From Nostoc sp. NMS8 (GTDB lineage: Bacteria > Cyanobacteriota > Cyanobacteriia > Cyanobacteriales > Nostocaceae), in NCBI RefSeq assembly GCF_017115045.1, contig NZ_JABXKK010000085.1, forward strand, positions 1-64,000: a stretch of 64,000 nt of DNA. Reading direction: 5' to 3'. The notes beneath the pieces are model-generated. The model saw only the letters and a list, made by a program, of their open reading frames with translations. It was not told where the DNA came from and did no database searches. Below, in pieces: positions 1 through 8,306 of the stretch (position 1 is its first letter; every line of letters begins with the position of its first letter). A program made the position numbers and the translations under genes.

Positions 1-73
1 ACGGGAATTTCAATTCCCGGCGGACAAGCGGTTTCGCGTTAAGTTGACACCAATGGCATCCTGCCTGCCCTCA
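1..73. repeat. Right end of a MITE (family C), cut by the window edge
   Basis: The first ~73 bases match the right-hand part of the element at 26854-27096: an ACGGGAATT..AATTCCCGG palindrome, the GGCGGACAAGCGG segment, then the terminal repeat TTAAGTTGACACCAATGG followed by a C-rich end. The left end lies outside the window. It carries no coding potential. Confidence 0.6.
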
Positions 74-130
74 TTATGCAATTTGAATGCCGATTAGCCG
101 ATGAGAAACTAAGCAAAACGATGTTAATAT

Positions 131-292
131 ACCTCTTGCAAAAAAGTTTTGTGGTATGATTAGAGGTTTTATAAAAAATCCATATCAAAATCTATACAGA
201 GAACTTTTGTTACCTCATTGGGATGTCTGATAAAGATAGGAAGCAAATTTTTATAACCCATCACTATACCATAATTTATTTTTGCAAGAGGT
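131..292. repeat. MITE-like element (family E), 162 bp
   Basis: The ends form a long imperfect inverted repeat. The left end reads ACCTCTTGCAAAAAAG and the right end, reverse-complemented, reads ACCTCTTGCAAAAATA; similarity continues for about 27 bases to TGGTAT. The motif TAATAT lies just outside both ends (one base further out on the right) and may be the target duplication. There is no ORF, so it would be a non-autonomous transposon remnant. Family not identified. Confidence 0.6.
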
Positions 293-299
293 CTAATAT

Positions 300-2126
300 C
301 TAGAGTGAAATTACTACTCTAAAGCCACAAATCCTCAGTCCACCATCTGACTCATTCCAACTGCGACTGGCGCTGCGACAAAGTTCTGCATTGAAACTCC
401 AAGAACCACCGCGTAGCACTCGGCGATTAATATCACCACCAACTTCCCAAGCTGTTCCATCTAAGGGTGCATCGTTATAATTGTTGTGCCACGAATCAGC
501 ACACCATTCCCAAACTAGCCCGTGCATATCATATAATCCAAAGGCGTTGGCGACTTCAAAACTGCCAACGTTTGTTGTTTCTTTACGGAATTTACTTTTT
601 GGTTCCATAGTGCAGCTAACTAACTCAGGGGTAATGGTTTCACCAAAGTGGAAGGATGTTGTAGTTCCAGCACGACAAGCATATTCCCATTCAGCCTCAC
701 TTGGTAAACGATAGTCGCGTCCAGTTTTTTCTGATAGCCTGAGACAGAATTCTACAGCTTCATACCAAGATACATTTTCTACTGGTCTATCTAAACCTTT
801 GAATTTCGATGGATGAGGATTTAAAGTTTGTTTGACTTTAGGTAAAGCTGCGACTACTCTCCATTGTGCTTGAGTTATGGGAAATTTCCCCATAAAAAAT
901 GGTTCGACGGTAACTTGATGTTGAGGACGTTCGTCAGCATCTCCTTCAAACTCTGGTGAACCCATCATGTAAGTACCGCCAGGAATTGATACCATTTCTA
1001 ATGTGACAGACTTACTCAATTCTTCGGCAAAGAAGTTAGTATTGCAACTCATGCGGTTGACTTCTCTACCACCTGTGTCTACTGTCACTACATCAAATTC
1101 AAAGGTTTCTAAGGGAAGTAATGGTACGATTATTTTTTGTGGTAGCGGCGGTAATATAGGTTGAGGCATCGAAACAATTTTTAGGACAACAGGTTCAATG
1201 TTCGATGTTATAAACTTCAAATCGTTGATAACTTCTACTGCTGTTTGATATCTTTCACTTGGTAAATGTTTGAGTAATTTATCTAAAATTTTCCCTAAGT
1301 CGTCGCTGATAGTAATACCTTTTTGCTGTAAACGTTCGCGCCACAACCATTTAGCATTCATGGCATCATAAATAGGATCTTTAACTTGTCCAGAAGCATC
1401 CTGAAAAGGCAAACATTGAGTTAAAAGACGCACACAAGTTACACCCAAAGCATACAAATCACTGCCGTGACAAGCAAATCCAGCCATTTGTTCTGTTGGG
1501 GCATAGCCAAGGGTATAAATTACTGTAGCTTGTCTGCCTATACTGGTTTGTGTTACTTGTTTAGCACCGCCAAAGTCAATTAATACGGGTTTTTTATCAC
1601 TGGCACGACGGATAATATTTTCTGGTTTGATATCCCGATGAATGACGTTATGGGTATGAATGAATTCCAGAACTGGCAATAAATCAGCTAAAAGTTCCCA
1701 AATTTGTTGTTCGCCATAAATTTGTTGCTGAACTTCTTGTAAGAGAGTTTTTCCTTGAATAAACTCTTGTACGAGATACAAACTAGTACCTTGTTCAAAA
1801 TAAGCTAGTAATCTGGGAATTTGGGTATGATTTTCTCCCAATTCATACAACCGAAAAGCCTCTTCTTTAAAAAATTCTGCTGCTTTCGTGCGTTGTCCTG
1901 TTCCTTGAAATTGTGGGAAAAATTGCTTGATGACGCAAGGCGCGTTTAGTCTATCGACATCTTCTGTAGCATAGGTTCTACTAAATCCACCTTCACCTAA
2001 GAGTCTTAATACGCGGTAACGGTTTCTGAGAAGTTTGCCAAAGTTGCTTTGTCCGCAACTCACGCAAAATCTATTGCTATCAGAGTTGAATGGATTTGAG
2101 CAATTGGGATTTTGGCAGATTTGCAT
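300..2126 (-). CDS. Serine/threonine protein kinase fused to a formylglycine-generating-enzyme-like domain
   Basis: A 608-aa two-domain protein. It opens with a Cys4 zinc-ribbon-like knuckle (C4, C9, C21, C24). A Hanks-type kinase follows at about residues 37-310: glycine loop GEGGFS at 44-49, ATP-binding lysine in VIK at 67, catalytic HRDIKPEN at 163-170 and DFG at 184-186, so it should be active. From about residue 368 to the end it matches the SUMF1/FGE-sulfatase fold (IPGGTYMMGS, LPSEAEWEYACRAG, VLRGGSWSF, CGFRVV). In cyanobacterial kinases this domain is usually thought to be a C-type-lectin-like ligand or peptide-binding module rather than a true formylglycine synthase. The N-terminal Cys4 layout is shared with the kinase at 32290. 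Cytosolic; no membrane segment seen. Confidence 0.92.
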   Translation of the reverse strand: MQICQNPNCSNPFNSDSNRFCVSCGQSNFGKLLRNRYRVLRLLGEGGFSRTYATEDVDRLNAPCVIKQFFPQFQGTGQRTKAAEFFKEEAFRLYELGENHTQIPRLLAYFEQGTSLYLVQEFIQGKTLLQEVQQQIYGEQQIWELLADLLPVLEFIHTHNVIHRDIKPENIIRRASDKKPVLIDFGGAKQVTQTSIGRQATVIYTLGYAPTEQMAGFACHGSDLYALGVTCVRLLTQCLPFQDASGQVKDPIYDAMNAKWLWRERLQQKGITISDDLGKILDKLLKHLPSERYQTAVEVINDLKFITSNIEPVVLKIVSMPQPILPPLPQKIIVPLLPLETFEFDVVTVDTGGREVNRMSCNTNFFAEELSKSVTLEMVSIPGGTYMMGSPEFEGDADERPQHQVTVEPFFMGKFPITQAQWRVVAALPKVKQTLNPHPSKFKGLDRPVENVSWYEAVEFCLRLSEKTGRDYRLPSEAEWEYACRAGTTTSFHFGETITPELVSCTMEPKSKFRKETTNVGSFEVANAFGLYDMHGLVWEWCADSWHNNYNDAPLDGTAWEVGGDINRRVLRGGSWSFNAELCRSASRSWNESDGGLRICGFRVVISL

Positions 2127-2681
2127 AATGAGGGGGAAATAGCATCTTCTCCAAAGTTAGCCCCAATATTATCTAATTGAAAACAGTTATGTAGAGAAGC
2201 GAACACGGAAGTTTATTCATGTGTTTAAAACTATCTTTCACACGAGGATCAAGAATTAATAAATTCTATTTATTTGCTTATCTATAGTAAGACGTTATGC
2301 TAGCAGAAAGTCTGGCAAATTGCCATGATATTAGTAATTTATGGCAAGCCCAATGCACCCTAAGTAATATAGCTGTTGTTCGCTATTCCAAAAAGTTCAC
2401 TAAGAACCAAACACCCTATAATTTTTATAAGAAGAATTCAGAACACAGGAGCGGAACCGCAGACTCCGAAAGCTCGGGGCTAAACCTTAGCTATCCGCTA
2501 ACAGTATTAATTATGTACGAGTGGGTTATAAATATTGATTGCTTAAAGCGAGTGTAATAGTGGGCAAAACTAGTATTAAGTATATTCACCTTAAAATTCT
2601 ATCCCTTTATGGGTAGAGTATTCTAAATTTTGAATTATAAATTCTGTATTCTGACTCTTAGTTTATTGCCAATTGTGACTC
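2127..2681. other. Gene-free stretch of about 550 bp
   Basis: An AT-rich stretch between the 5' end of the kinase gene and the 3' end of the ABC permease gene. The only open frame (86 codons, plus strand, 2297-2557) has low-complexity composition and no recognisable family, and I treat it as chance. The kinase promoter must lie at the low-coordinate end, just above 2126. Confidence 0.5.
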
Positions 2682-3491
2682 TTATTTGAAATTTTTATTC
2701 TCTCCCGAAACGCGAATTAACTCAGCGACAAGAGCAACGATCGCAGATACAGAAATTAACATTACACTTAAAGCATTAATATCAGGTTTAACTCCTGTTC
2801 TAATGCGGCTAAAAATTTCCATTGGTAAGGTGTTAGAACCGCTACCAGCTGTAAAACTGGCAATGAGAAAGTCATCTAAGCTGAGGACAAAAGCCAAGAG
2901 ACAACCAGCGACAATCCCAGGCATTAATTGAGGTAACAATACTTGGATGAAAGCTTGGGTTGGTGTAGCGCCTAAATCTAGTGCTGCTTCTTCTAAGTGT
3001 GGATCTAAATTAGTCAGTCGGGAAGCAACTACAAGTCCGACGTAGGCGAGACAAAACACTATATGGGCTGCAACTATCGTCCACAAACTTAAAGGGATTG
3101 CAAAGGCCGCTAGACATACTAGGGTAGCCACTGCGATCGCAATATCAGGAATAATCAATGGTAGGTAAGCAACACCCCGATATAATTTCTTACCAGGAAA
3201 TTCGTAACGCGCCAACCCAACCGCCATCAAGGTTCCTAGCACTGCTGAAATTGCCACAGCACAACCAGCAACAATCATACTATTTTGCAAAGCCGATAAA
3301 ATGCGATCGTCGCTAAACAACTTGCGATACCAGTCGAGAGTGAATCCTTGCCAAGTTGCACTGTAGGGCGATTGATTGAAGCTATAAAAGCTAAGTACCA
3401 GTATGGGCAGGTACATGAACACAAACATCAGCACTGAGAAAACCGCCTGCCATGAGACACGCGGTTTTTTGAGAGATGGAGAGATATTCAC
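2682..3491 (-). CDS. potC: Spermidine/putrescine-type ABC transporter permease (PotC-like)
   Basis: A 269-aa polytopic inner-membrane protein with about six hydrophobic segments. The EAA loop that docks the ATPase is clear (EEAALDLGATPTQAF, then LPQLMPGIVAG), and the SLDDFLIASFTAG segment is typical of PotC. Length is normal for PotC/PotI. It would form a heterodimeric channel with a PotB-type permease and import polyamines using a PotA ATPase and PotD binding protein. None of those partners is adjacent: upstream (higher coordinates) lies about 600 bp of non-coding DNA. The partners are therefore elsewhere or lost. The substrate is inferred from family resemblance only. Confidence 0.88.
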   Translation of the reverse strand: MNISPSLKKPRVSWQAVFSVLMFVFMYLPILVLSFYSFNQSPYSATWQGFTLDWYRKLFSDDRILSALQNSMIVAGCAVAISAVLGTLMAVGLARYEFPGKKLYRGVAYLPLIIPDIAIAVATLVCLAAFAIPLSLWTIVAAHIVFCLAYVGLVVASRLTNLDPHLEEAALDLGATPTQAFIQVLLPQLMPGIVAGCLLAFVLSLDDFLIASFTAGSGSNTLPMEIFSRIRTGVKPDINALSVMLISVSAIVALVAELIRVSGENKNFK

Positions 3492-4112
3492 GCTTATATA
3501 TGATTTTTATTGATAGCAATACAAAATATCATATTTAATGTAATAAGTCAACTATCTAACTCTCCTTCAAAGACGCAATGCGAGTTGTGCTACGCGTCTT
3601 GTCGCAATTCTTTTTTTGACTGCCGCTCTATACCTAGAACTAAAGTTTTCTTCCTTCTGCCTCCTGCGTTTCTTAAATCTACCTTTTGGACAACCACAAT
3701 TTATCCTTGTACGGAAAGCCGTCCAAATAGTCTCTACACATTTTATTCTTTAATTAACATTTTAAAATCAGATAATTGATAGTTATAAATAGAGTTTTTT
3801 CGCCCAATTTAACCATTAAAAGCTAGTTTTTGATGATTTGATCAAGTTCCTATTTAGAAAATAAATCTATATTGAAAACTGCAAAAAATAATACAAAAAT
3901 TTATAAATGAGAATATATTTACCTCTTTAGGAGTGGGTAATTTCCGTACTAGGATAGACAAAAAGTATAGAAGTAAGAGCGTAAGATTTGAAGGGAATTG
4001 TTAATAAGTTTAATATCTGAAGTTACTTTCTGATGCCAAAGTGAATCAATTATAAGCACTAAAACAACAGAAATAAAAAACTTCTCAAGTTTGATTTTTT
4101 AGGAGGTTTATG
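3492..4112. other. Gene-free AT-rich stretch of about 620 bp
   Basis: This lies between the divergently read permease and glycosyltransferase genes, so it should hold both promoters. It contains a short inverted repeat AAGACGC..GCGTCTT (3570-3600) of the REP type common in Nostoc. The 89-codon open frame at 3510-3779 overlaps the REP, is Cys/Ser/Thr-rich in the manner of random DNA, and is not accepted as a gene. Confidence 0.45.
4101..4106 (+). promoter_or_regulatory. Strong ribosome-binding site deciding the glycosyltransferase start
   Basis: AGGAGG stands before two consecutive ATG codons at 4110 and 4113. Spacing is 3 nt to the first and 6 nt to the second, so 4113 is the better start; the resulting MRIAQIAP start is also usual for the family. 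Confidence 0.65.
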
Positions 4113-5189
4113 ATGAGAATTGCTCAAATAGCTCCATTGTGGGAAAGAGTACCGCCTCCAGCTTATGGTGGCATAGAGTTAGTAGTAGGGTTACTGACCG
4201 ATGAATTAGTCCGACGCGGACACGAAGTAACTCTATTTGCATCGGGCGATTCTATTAGTCTGGCAAAACTAATGTCAGTTCATCCACGTGCCCTCAGACT
4301 CGATCCTACTATCAAAGATTACGGCATTTACGAGATGCTGAATATCGCTTCAGTGTACGAACGTGCAGAAGAGTTTGATATTATTCACTCCCATATCGGA
4401 TATGGGGCACTAGCTTACGCAAATCTTGTCAAAACCCCTACGGTTCATACGTTGCACGGTATTTTTACCCCTGATAACGAAAAGATGTTTAGTTTTGGTA
4501 AAAAACAACCCTACGTCAATATTTCCAATTCACAACGAGAACCAAGGTTAGGGTTGAACTCTATAGCAACGGTTTATAACGGGATTGATGTCAGTAGTTA
4601 TGAGTTTCACTCTCAACCACAAGATCCCCCTTACCTGGCGTTTTTGGGTCGAATGTCTCCTGAAAAAGGAGTGCATTTAGCTATAGAAATTGCCAAACTT
4701 GCCGGTTGGCATTTAAAAATGGCAGGTAAGATAGATACCGTTGATCTGGAATACTTTGAGAAGGAAATCAAACCACACATTGATGGAGAGCAAATTGAAT
4801 ATCTGGGTGAAGCGAACCATGCTCAAAAAAATGCCCTCATGGGTGGTGCAGTCGCAACTCTGTTCCCCATTACCTGGCGAGAACCCTTTGGATTGGTAAT
4901 GATTGAGTCAATGGCTTCGGGTACGCCAGTGATTGCAATGAAATTGGGGTCTACTGAAGAGGTAATTTCTCACGGTAAGACGGGTTTTCTTTGCAATAAT
5001 ATCCAAGAGTGCATCAGTGCCATCGATCGCAGCATAGAGTTAGACCGCTATGCCTGTCGTCAGTATGTAGAAGACCTTTTCAGCGTCAGGCACATGACTG
5101 ATGGCTATGAAACAGTTTATAAACAAGTAATAGCAGAACGATTTTCCCAAAATGGGCATTTCCGCAGTTTAGTTAATTTAGCTAGCTAG
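4113..5189 (+). CDS. Family 4 glycosyltransferase (GT-B fold)
   Basis: A 358-aa soluble or peripheral enzyme. The N-terminal half has the acceptor-side glycine-rich loop (APLWERVPPPAYGGIE) and an IIHSHIGYG segment. The C-terminal half binds the nucleotide sugar, with FLGRMSPEKG and the E-x7-E motif in EPFGLVMIE followed by SMASGTPVIA. The family transfers a sugar from an NDP-sugar with retention of configuration onto lipids, polysaccharide or small acceptors; the acceptor here cannot be told. The gene stands alone, convergent with the phospholipase-D-like gene, and is preceded by a strong AGGAGG site. ATG at 4110 is an alternative start giving one more residue. Confidence 0.9.
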   Translation: MRIAQIAPLWERVPPPAYGGIELVVGLLTDELVRRGHEVTLFASGDSISLAKLMSVHPRALRLDPTIKDYGIYEMLNIASVYERAEEFDIIHSHIGYGALAYANLVKTPTVHTLHGIFTPDNEKMFSFGKKQPYVNISNSQREPRLGLNSIATVYNGIDVSSYEFHSQPQDPPYLAFLGRMSPEKGVHLAIEIAKLAGWHLKMAGKIDTVDLEYFEKEIKPHIDGEQIEYLGEANHAQKNALMGGAVATLFPITWREPFGLVMIESMASGTPVIAMKLGSTEEVISHGKTGFLCNNIQECISAIDRSIELDRYACRQYVEDLFSVRHMTDGYETVYKQVIAERFSQNGHFRSLVNLAS

Positions 5190-5244
5190 CGCATTTAAAT
5201 ATCACATTTGTGTAATCATCGTAGGAATGCACATCTGTACATTT

Positions 5245-6876
5245 TCACCAAGTAATGCTATCGCTCCATTTTCCCAACATTTTAGCACTCACTCCTGGAA
5301 CTCGTTCTAAGTCTTGTAAAGATGTAAATTTTTGCTGTTGACGACTAATAATTATTCGCTGTGCTAACTTTTTACCTACGCCAGGGAGAGTTGCCAATTC
5401 TTCTAAAGTTGCGGTGTTGATATTTACTTTTTGAATTGCTTGTACTTCACTTGATGAAGAAGTTTTTATTTGCGGACACCGTGTTTGTTCTAATTTAATT
5501 TTTTCTTGAACTGCTGGCGGTAATCCGGGTTTAATTTTGCTATAAAGACGCGCAAATTCTCGGACATAATGGGCAGCAATTATCGGATTTTCAATTACTA
5601 CAAGAGTTTCATCGTTACCATTATTGGCAGCATCAGACCAATTATGAGAACCTGTAATTACTGTTTGACTATCAAGAACACCAAATTTGTGATGCAATAA
5701 ATCACCTTTGGCTAACACAGGTACGCCCACGGTAGTAATTGGATTTGACCAAGGATGATTGTCAATTTCATATTTACATTTGTTACTGAGAGCAACCCCC
5801 ATCATGTCTAATGCTTCGCTGTAAGGACGGTAGGCAAATTGTGGTTCAATTAAAGCGCGAATTTCTACGCTTTGTTGATGGCGTTTTTCTAAAATATTGG
5901 CAAGACGCTGTTCGGAAAGAACAAATAACGCCATGTCAATAGATTGGGTTGCTGAATCTAAAGTTTTGCCAATTAAACCATTACTACTATTACTCCAAGG
6001 TTGAATTGGAGAAGTAGGCGAAAATTGCACAGTAATTTTGGTGTTACCTAAAGTTATTTGTTTAGGTAAACGCATCGGCTTTTTTAAACCAAATCGGCTA
6101 TCTGGTTGACCTCCTGGCCCATCCCCCCACATAATATTAAACTCTTCTGTAAATAAAGATGCTAATTCTGGGCTGTCAATCTGCAATAAATTATTGGCAT
6201 TGCCTAAACTGCTGGAATTTGTAAAATCTCCAGAGGTGTCACTTAATGTAAAATTTGCTGAAGTGATAATTACAAGGCGATTGTCCACAATCACAAATTT
6301 GTGATGCATCAAACTGCTACCTGCTGAACCATCTGCTCGATCGTCTAGCCAGGGAATTTTGGCATTCTGCAAAATCATTAAAGCATCTCTTTGATTGATT
6401 TCTGTTGGACTAAGTTGATTATCTTGGTTAATATCGATAAATTTGCGGGATTCATTATAGCGTTCCCGTTCTCTTTTATCTAACTTATCGACTTCCGTAG
6501 ATGTTAAGCTACTCCAAGGTCGGCTATAGGTATTTTCTAAAATTATCCTGACTTTTACCCCAGCTTTTTGTCTATCAGCCAGTGCTTGGGCAACTTTGGG
6601 TAAACGTAATTCTTGTACCGCCACATCTACTGTAGATTTAGCGTGCGTAATAGCATCGGCAATCTGTTTTTCTAAATCATCCCCAAGGCGAGTTTGCTGA
6701 CGGTAAGTTTCTTGGTATTCTGAAGACTCAGAATGGTTAAAGTAAACTTGAACTAGCGGATCTTGTGGTAAGGGTGCTGGACGCTGACTAGAAGACTGGA
6801 CTCGTTGACAACCAGCGAGGGAGAATATCAGTAAAAAGATATATAAAAAATATCTTTGGCTAGAAATAAGTTGCAC
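5245..6876 (-). CDS. Phospholipase-D-like lipoprotein with EF-hand loop and helix-hairpin-helix tail
   Basis: A 543-aa protein. It begins with a lipoprotein signal peptide ending in LAGC (lipid-anchored Cys23). Two PLD-type HKD motifs are intact: H191-x-K193-x4-D198 and H395-x-K397-x4-D402, each followed by S-x-N. The C-terminus (about 484-543) is a ComEA-like double helix-hairpin-helix (VNINTATLEELATLPGVG). Between the start and the first HKD sits a canonical 12-residue EF-hand loop, D148-N150-D152-Q154-S156-E159, suggesting calcium binding. The architecture points to an extracytoplasmic, DNA-binding phosphodiesterase, plausibly a nuclease, rather than a phospholipase. It is convergent with the glycosyltransferase gene. 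Catalytic residues are seen; substrate and calcium dependence are inferred. Confidence 0.88.
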   Translation of the reverse strand: MQLISSQRYFLYIFLLIFSLAGCQRVQSSSQRPAPLPQDPLVQVYFNHSESSEYQETYRQQTRLGDDLEKQIADAITHAKSTVDVAVQELRLPKVAQALADRQKAGVKVRIILENTYSRPWSSLTSTEVDKLDKRERERYNESRKFIDINQDNQLSPTEINQRDALMILQNAKIPWLDDRADGSAGSSLMHHKFVIVDNRLVIITSANFTLSDTSGDFTNSSSLGNANNLLQIDSPELASLFTEEFNIMWGDGPGGQPDSRFGLKKPMRLPKQITLGNTKITVQFSPTSPIQPWSNSSNGLIGKTLDSATQSIDMALFVLSEQRLANILEKRHQQSVEIRALIEPQFAYRPYSEALDMMGVALSNKCKYEIDNHPWSNPITTVGVPVLAKGDLLHHKFGVLDSQTVITGSHNWSDAANNGNDETLVVIENPIIAAHYVREFARLYSKIKPGLPPAVQEKIKLEQTRCPQIKTSSSSEVQAIQKVNINTATLEELATLPGVGKKLAQRIIISRQQQKFTSLQDLERVPGVSAKMLGKWSDSITW

Positions 6877-7094
6877 TGTAATCTGTTAAAAGTGGATTGG
6901 GAGTGGACATATTTATCATTCCCAAAATTTTGCGTTCTGAATGAAGTAGAGAAATAGCTTTCCTAGTATTGGGAAAAATCCATTGCTAAAGGCAGAATTA
7001 CAGAGATTTTTTCAGGATTTGTCCACCAAAACTGTATATGCTGACAAGAACAGCAGCCTACTACTAACCTGTGTTCTCACCATTATTCGGTTAT

Positions 7095-8264
7095 ATGCAA
7101 ATTTATTTAGATTACAGCGCCACTACACCCACTCGAAAAGAAGCGATCGCAGTTATGCAAACAATCCTCACTCAACAGTGGGGCAATCCCTCCAGCTTAC
7201 ATGAGTGGGGACAACGGGCAGCAACGGTTGTGGAACTAGCTAGAGTCCAAGTTGCTGGTTTAATTAACGCCGCCACTCCTGAATCGATCGTTTTTACCTC
7301 TGGCGGCACTGAAGCAGATAATTTGGCGATTATGGGTGTGGCTCGGTTGTATGCTGTTCCTCAACATCTAATTATTTCCAGCGTTGAGCATTCCGCAATT
7401 TCTGAAACAGCACGATTTCTAGAAACTTGGGGTTGGGAAGTTACACGCCTGTCCGTAGATATGAAAGGCAGAGTCAATCCCTTAGATTTAAAGGCGGCGT
7501 TGCGACATAACACAGTTTTAGTTTCTATAATTTACGCTCAAAGTGAAGTTGGGACTGTCCAACCGATCGCAGAACTGGGTAAAATTGTGCGATCGCATGG
7601 TGCTTTATTCCATACAGATGCGGTGCAAGCTGCGGGACATTTACCCATAGATGTGCAACAACTGTCTATAGATTTACTTAGTCTTTCTAGTCATAAAATA
7701 TATGGCCCCCAAGGTGTAGGGGCGCTGTATGTGCGTCCTGGCGTGGAATTGATGCCTTTAATAGCTGGTGGTGGACAAGAGATGGGATTGCGTTCTGGTA
7801 CGCAAGCAGTACCAATAATTGCCGGATTTGGTATCGCAGTAGAATTAGCAGCCAAAGAATTGGCTACAGAAACACCACGTTTAATTGAGTTACGCGATCG
7901 CGCCTTTGCCCAATTAGCTGAGATTCCTGGTTTAATTGCTACAGGGGATAGCTGCGATCGTTTACCTCACCATGTCAGTATGTGCTTAGAAAACACTGAT
8001 GGTAAAAAATTGAGCGGTAAAACCTTGGTACGACAGTTAAACCTTGCAGGCATCGGCATCAGTGCTGGTGCTGCGTGTCACAGTGGTAAACTTAGCCCCA
8101 GCCCGATATTGTTAGCGATGGGCTATTCCGAAAAAGCCGCTTTGGGCGGAATTCGCATCACATTGGGGCGTGATACGACGGAAGCTGATATAGATTGGAC
8201 AGTGATGGTGTTGAAGCAAGTTTTGCAAAGGCTGACACCGGATTTATCTTTAGTTAAGCGTTAA
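7095..8264 (+). CDS. Cysteine desulfurase (NifS/IscS family)
   Basis: A 389-aa PLP-dependent enzyme that removes sulfur from L-cysteine as a protein-bound persulfide for Fe-S clusters or thio-cofactors. The N-terminus MQIYLDYSATTPTR is the standard start of the family, so ATG at 7095 is preferred over 7071. Visible are FTSGGTEADN, the PLP lysine in LSSHKIYGPQG and the catalytic cysteine in GAACHSGK. The short loop around that cysteine resembles NifS/IscS rather than SufS. No IscU or nif genes are adjacent. The next gene, the STAND ATPase, begins 43 bp downstream on the same strand but is unrelated in function. Confidence 0.93.
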   Translation: MQIYLDYSATTPTRKEAIAVMQTILTQQWGNPSSLHEWGQRAATVVELARVQVAGLINAATPESIVFTSGGTEADNLAIMGVARLYAVPQHLIISSVEHSAISETARFLETWGWEVTRLSVDMKGRVNPLDLKAALRHNTVLVSIIYAQSEVGTVQPIAELGKIVRSHGALFHTDAVQAAGHLPIDVQQLSIDLLSLSSHKIYGPQGVGALYVRPGVELMPLIAGGGQEMGLRSGTQAVPIIAGFGIAVELAAKELATETPRLIELRDRAFAQLAEIPGLIATGDSCDRLPHHVSMCLENTDGKKLSGKTLVRQLNLAGIGISAGAACHSGKLSPSPILLAMGYSEKAALGGIRITLGRDTTEADIDWTVMVLKQVLQRLTPDLSLVKR

Positions 8265-8306
8265 ATTATTGGCAACGCTACTAAGATTTCAACCGTGTAA
8301 AGTTAT

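Noticed and set aside
2297..2557. 86-codon open frame on the plus strand
   Set aside because: No family resemblance, no ribosome-binding site and composition like random AT-rich DNA; treated as chance.
3510..3779. 89-codon open frame between the permease and glycosyltransferase
   Set aside because: Overlaps a REP palindrome, Cys/Ser/Thr-rich as in random translation, no RBS.
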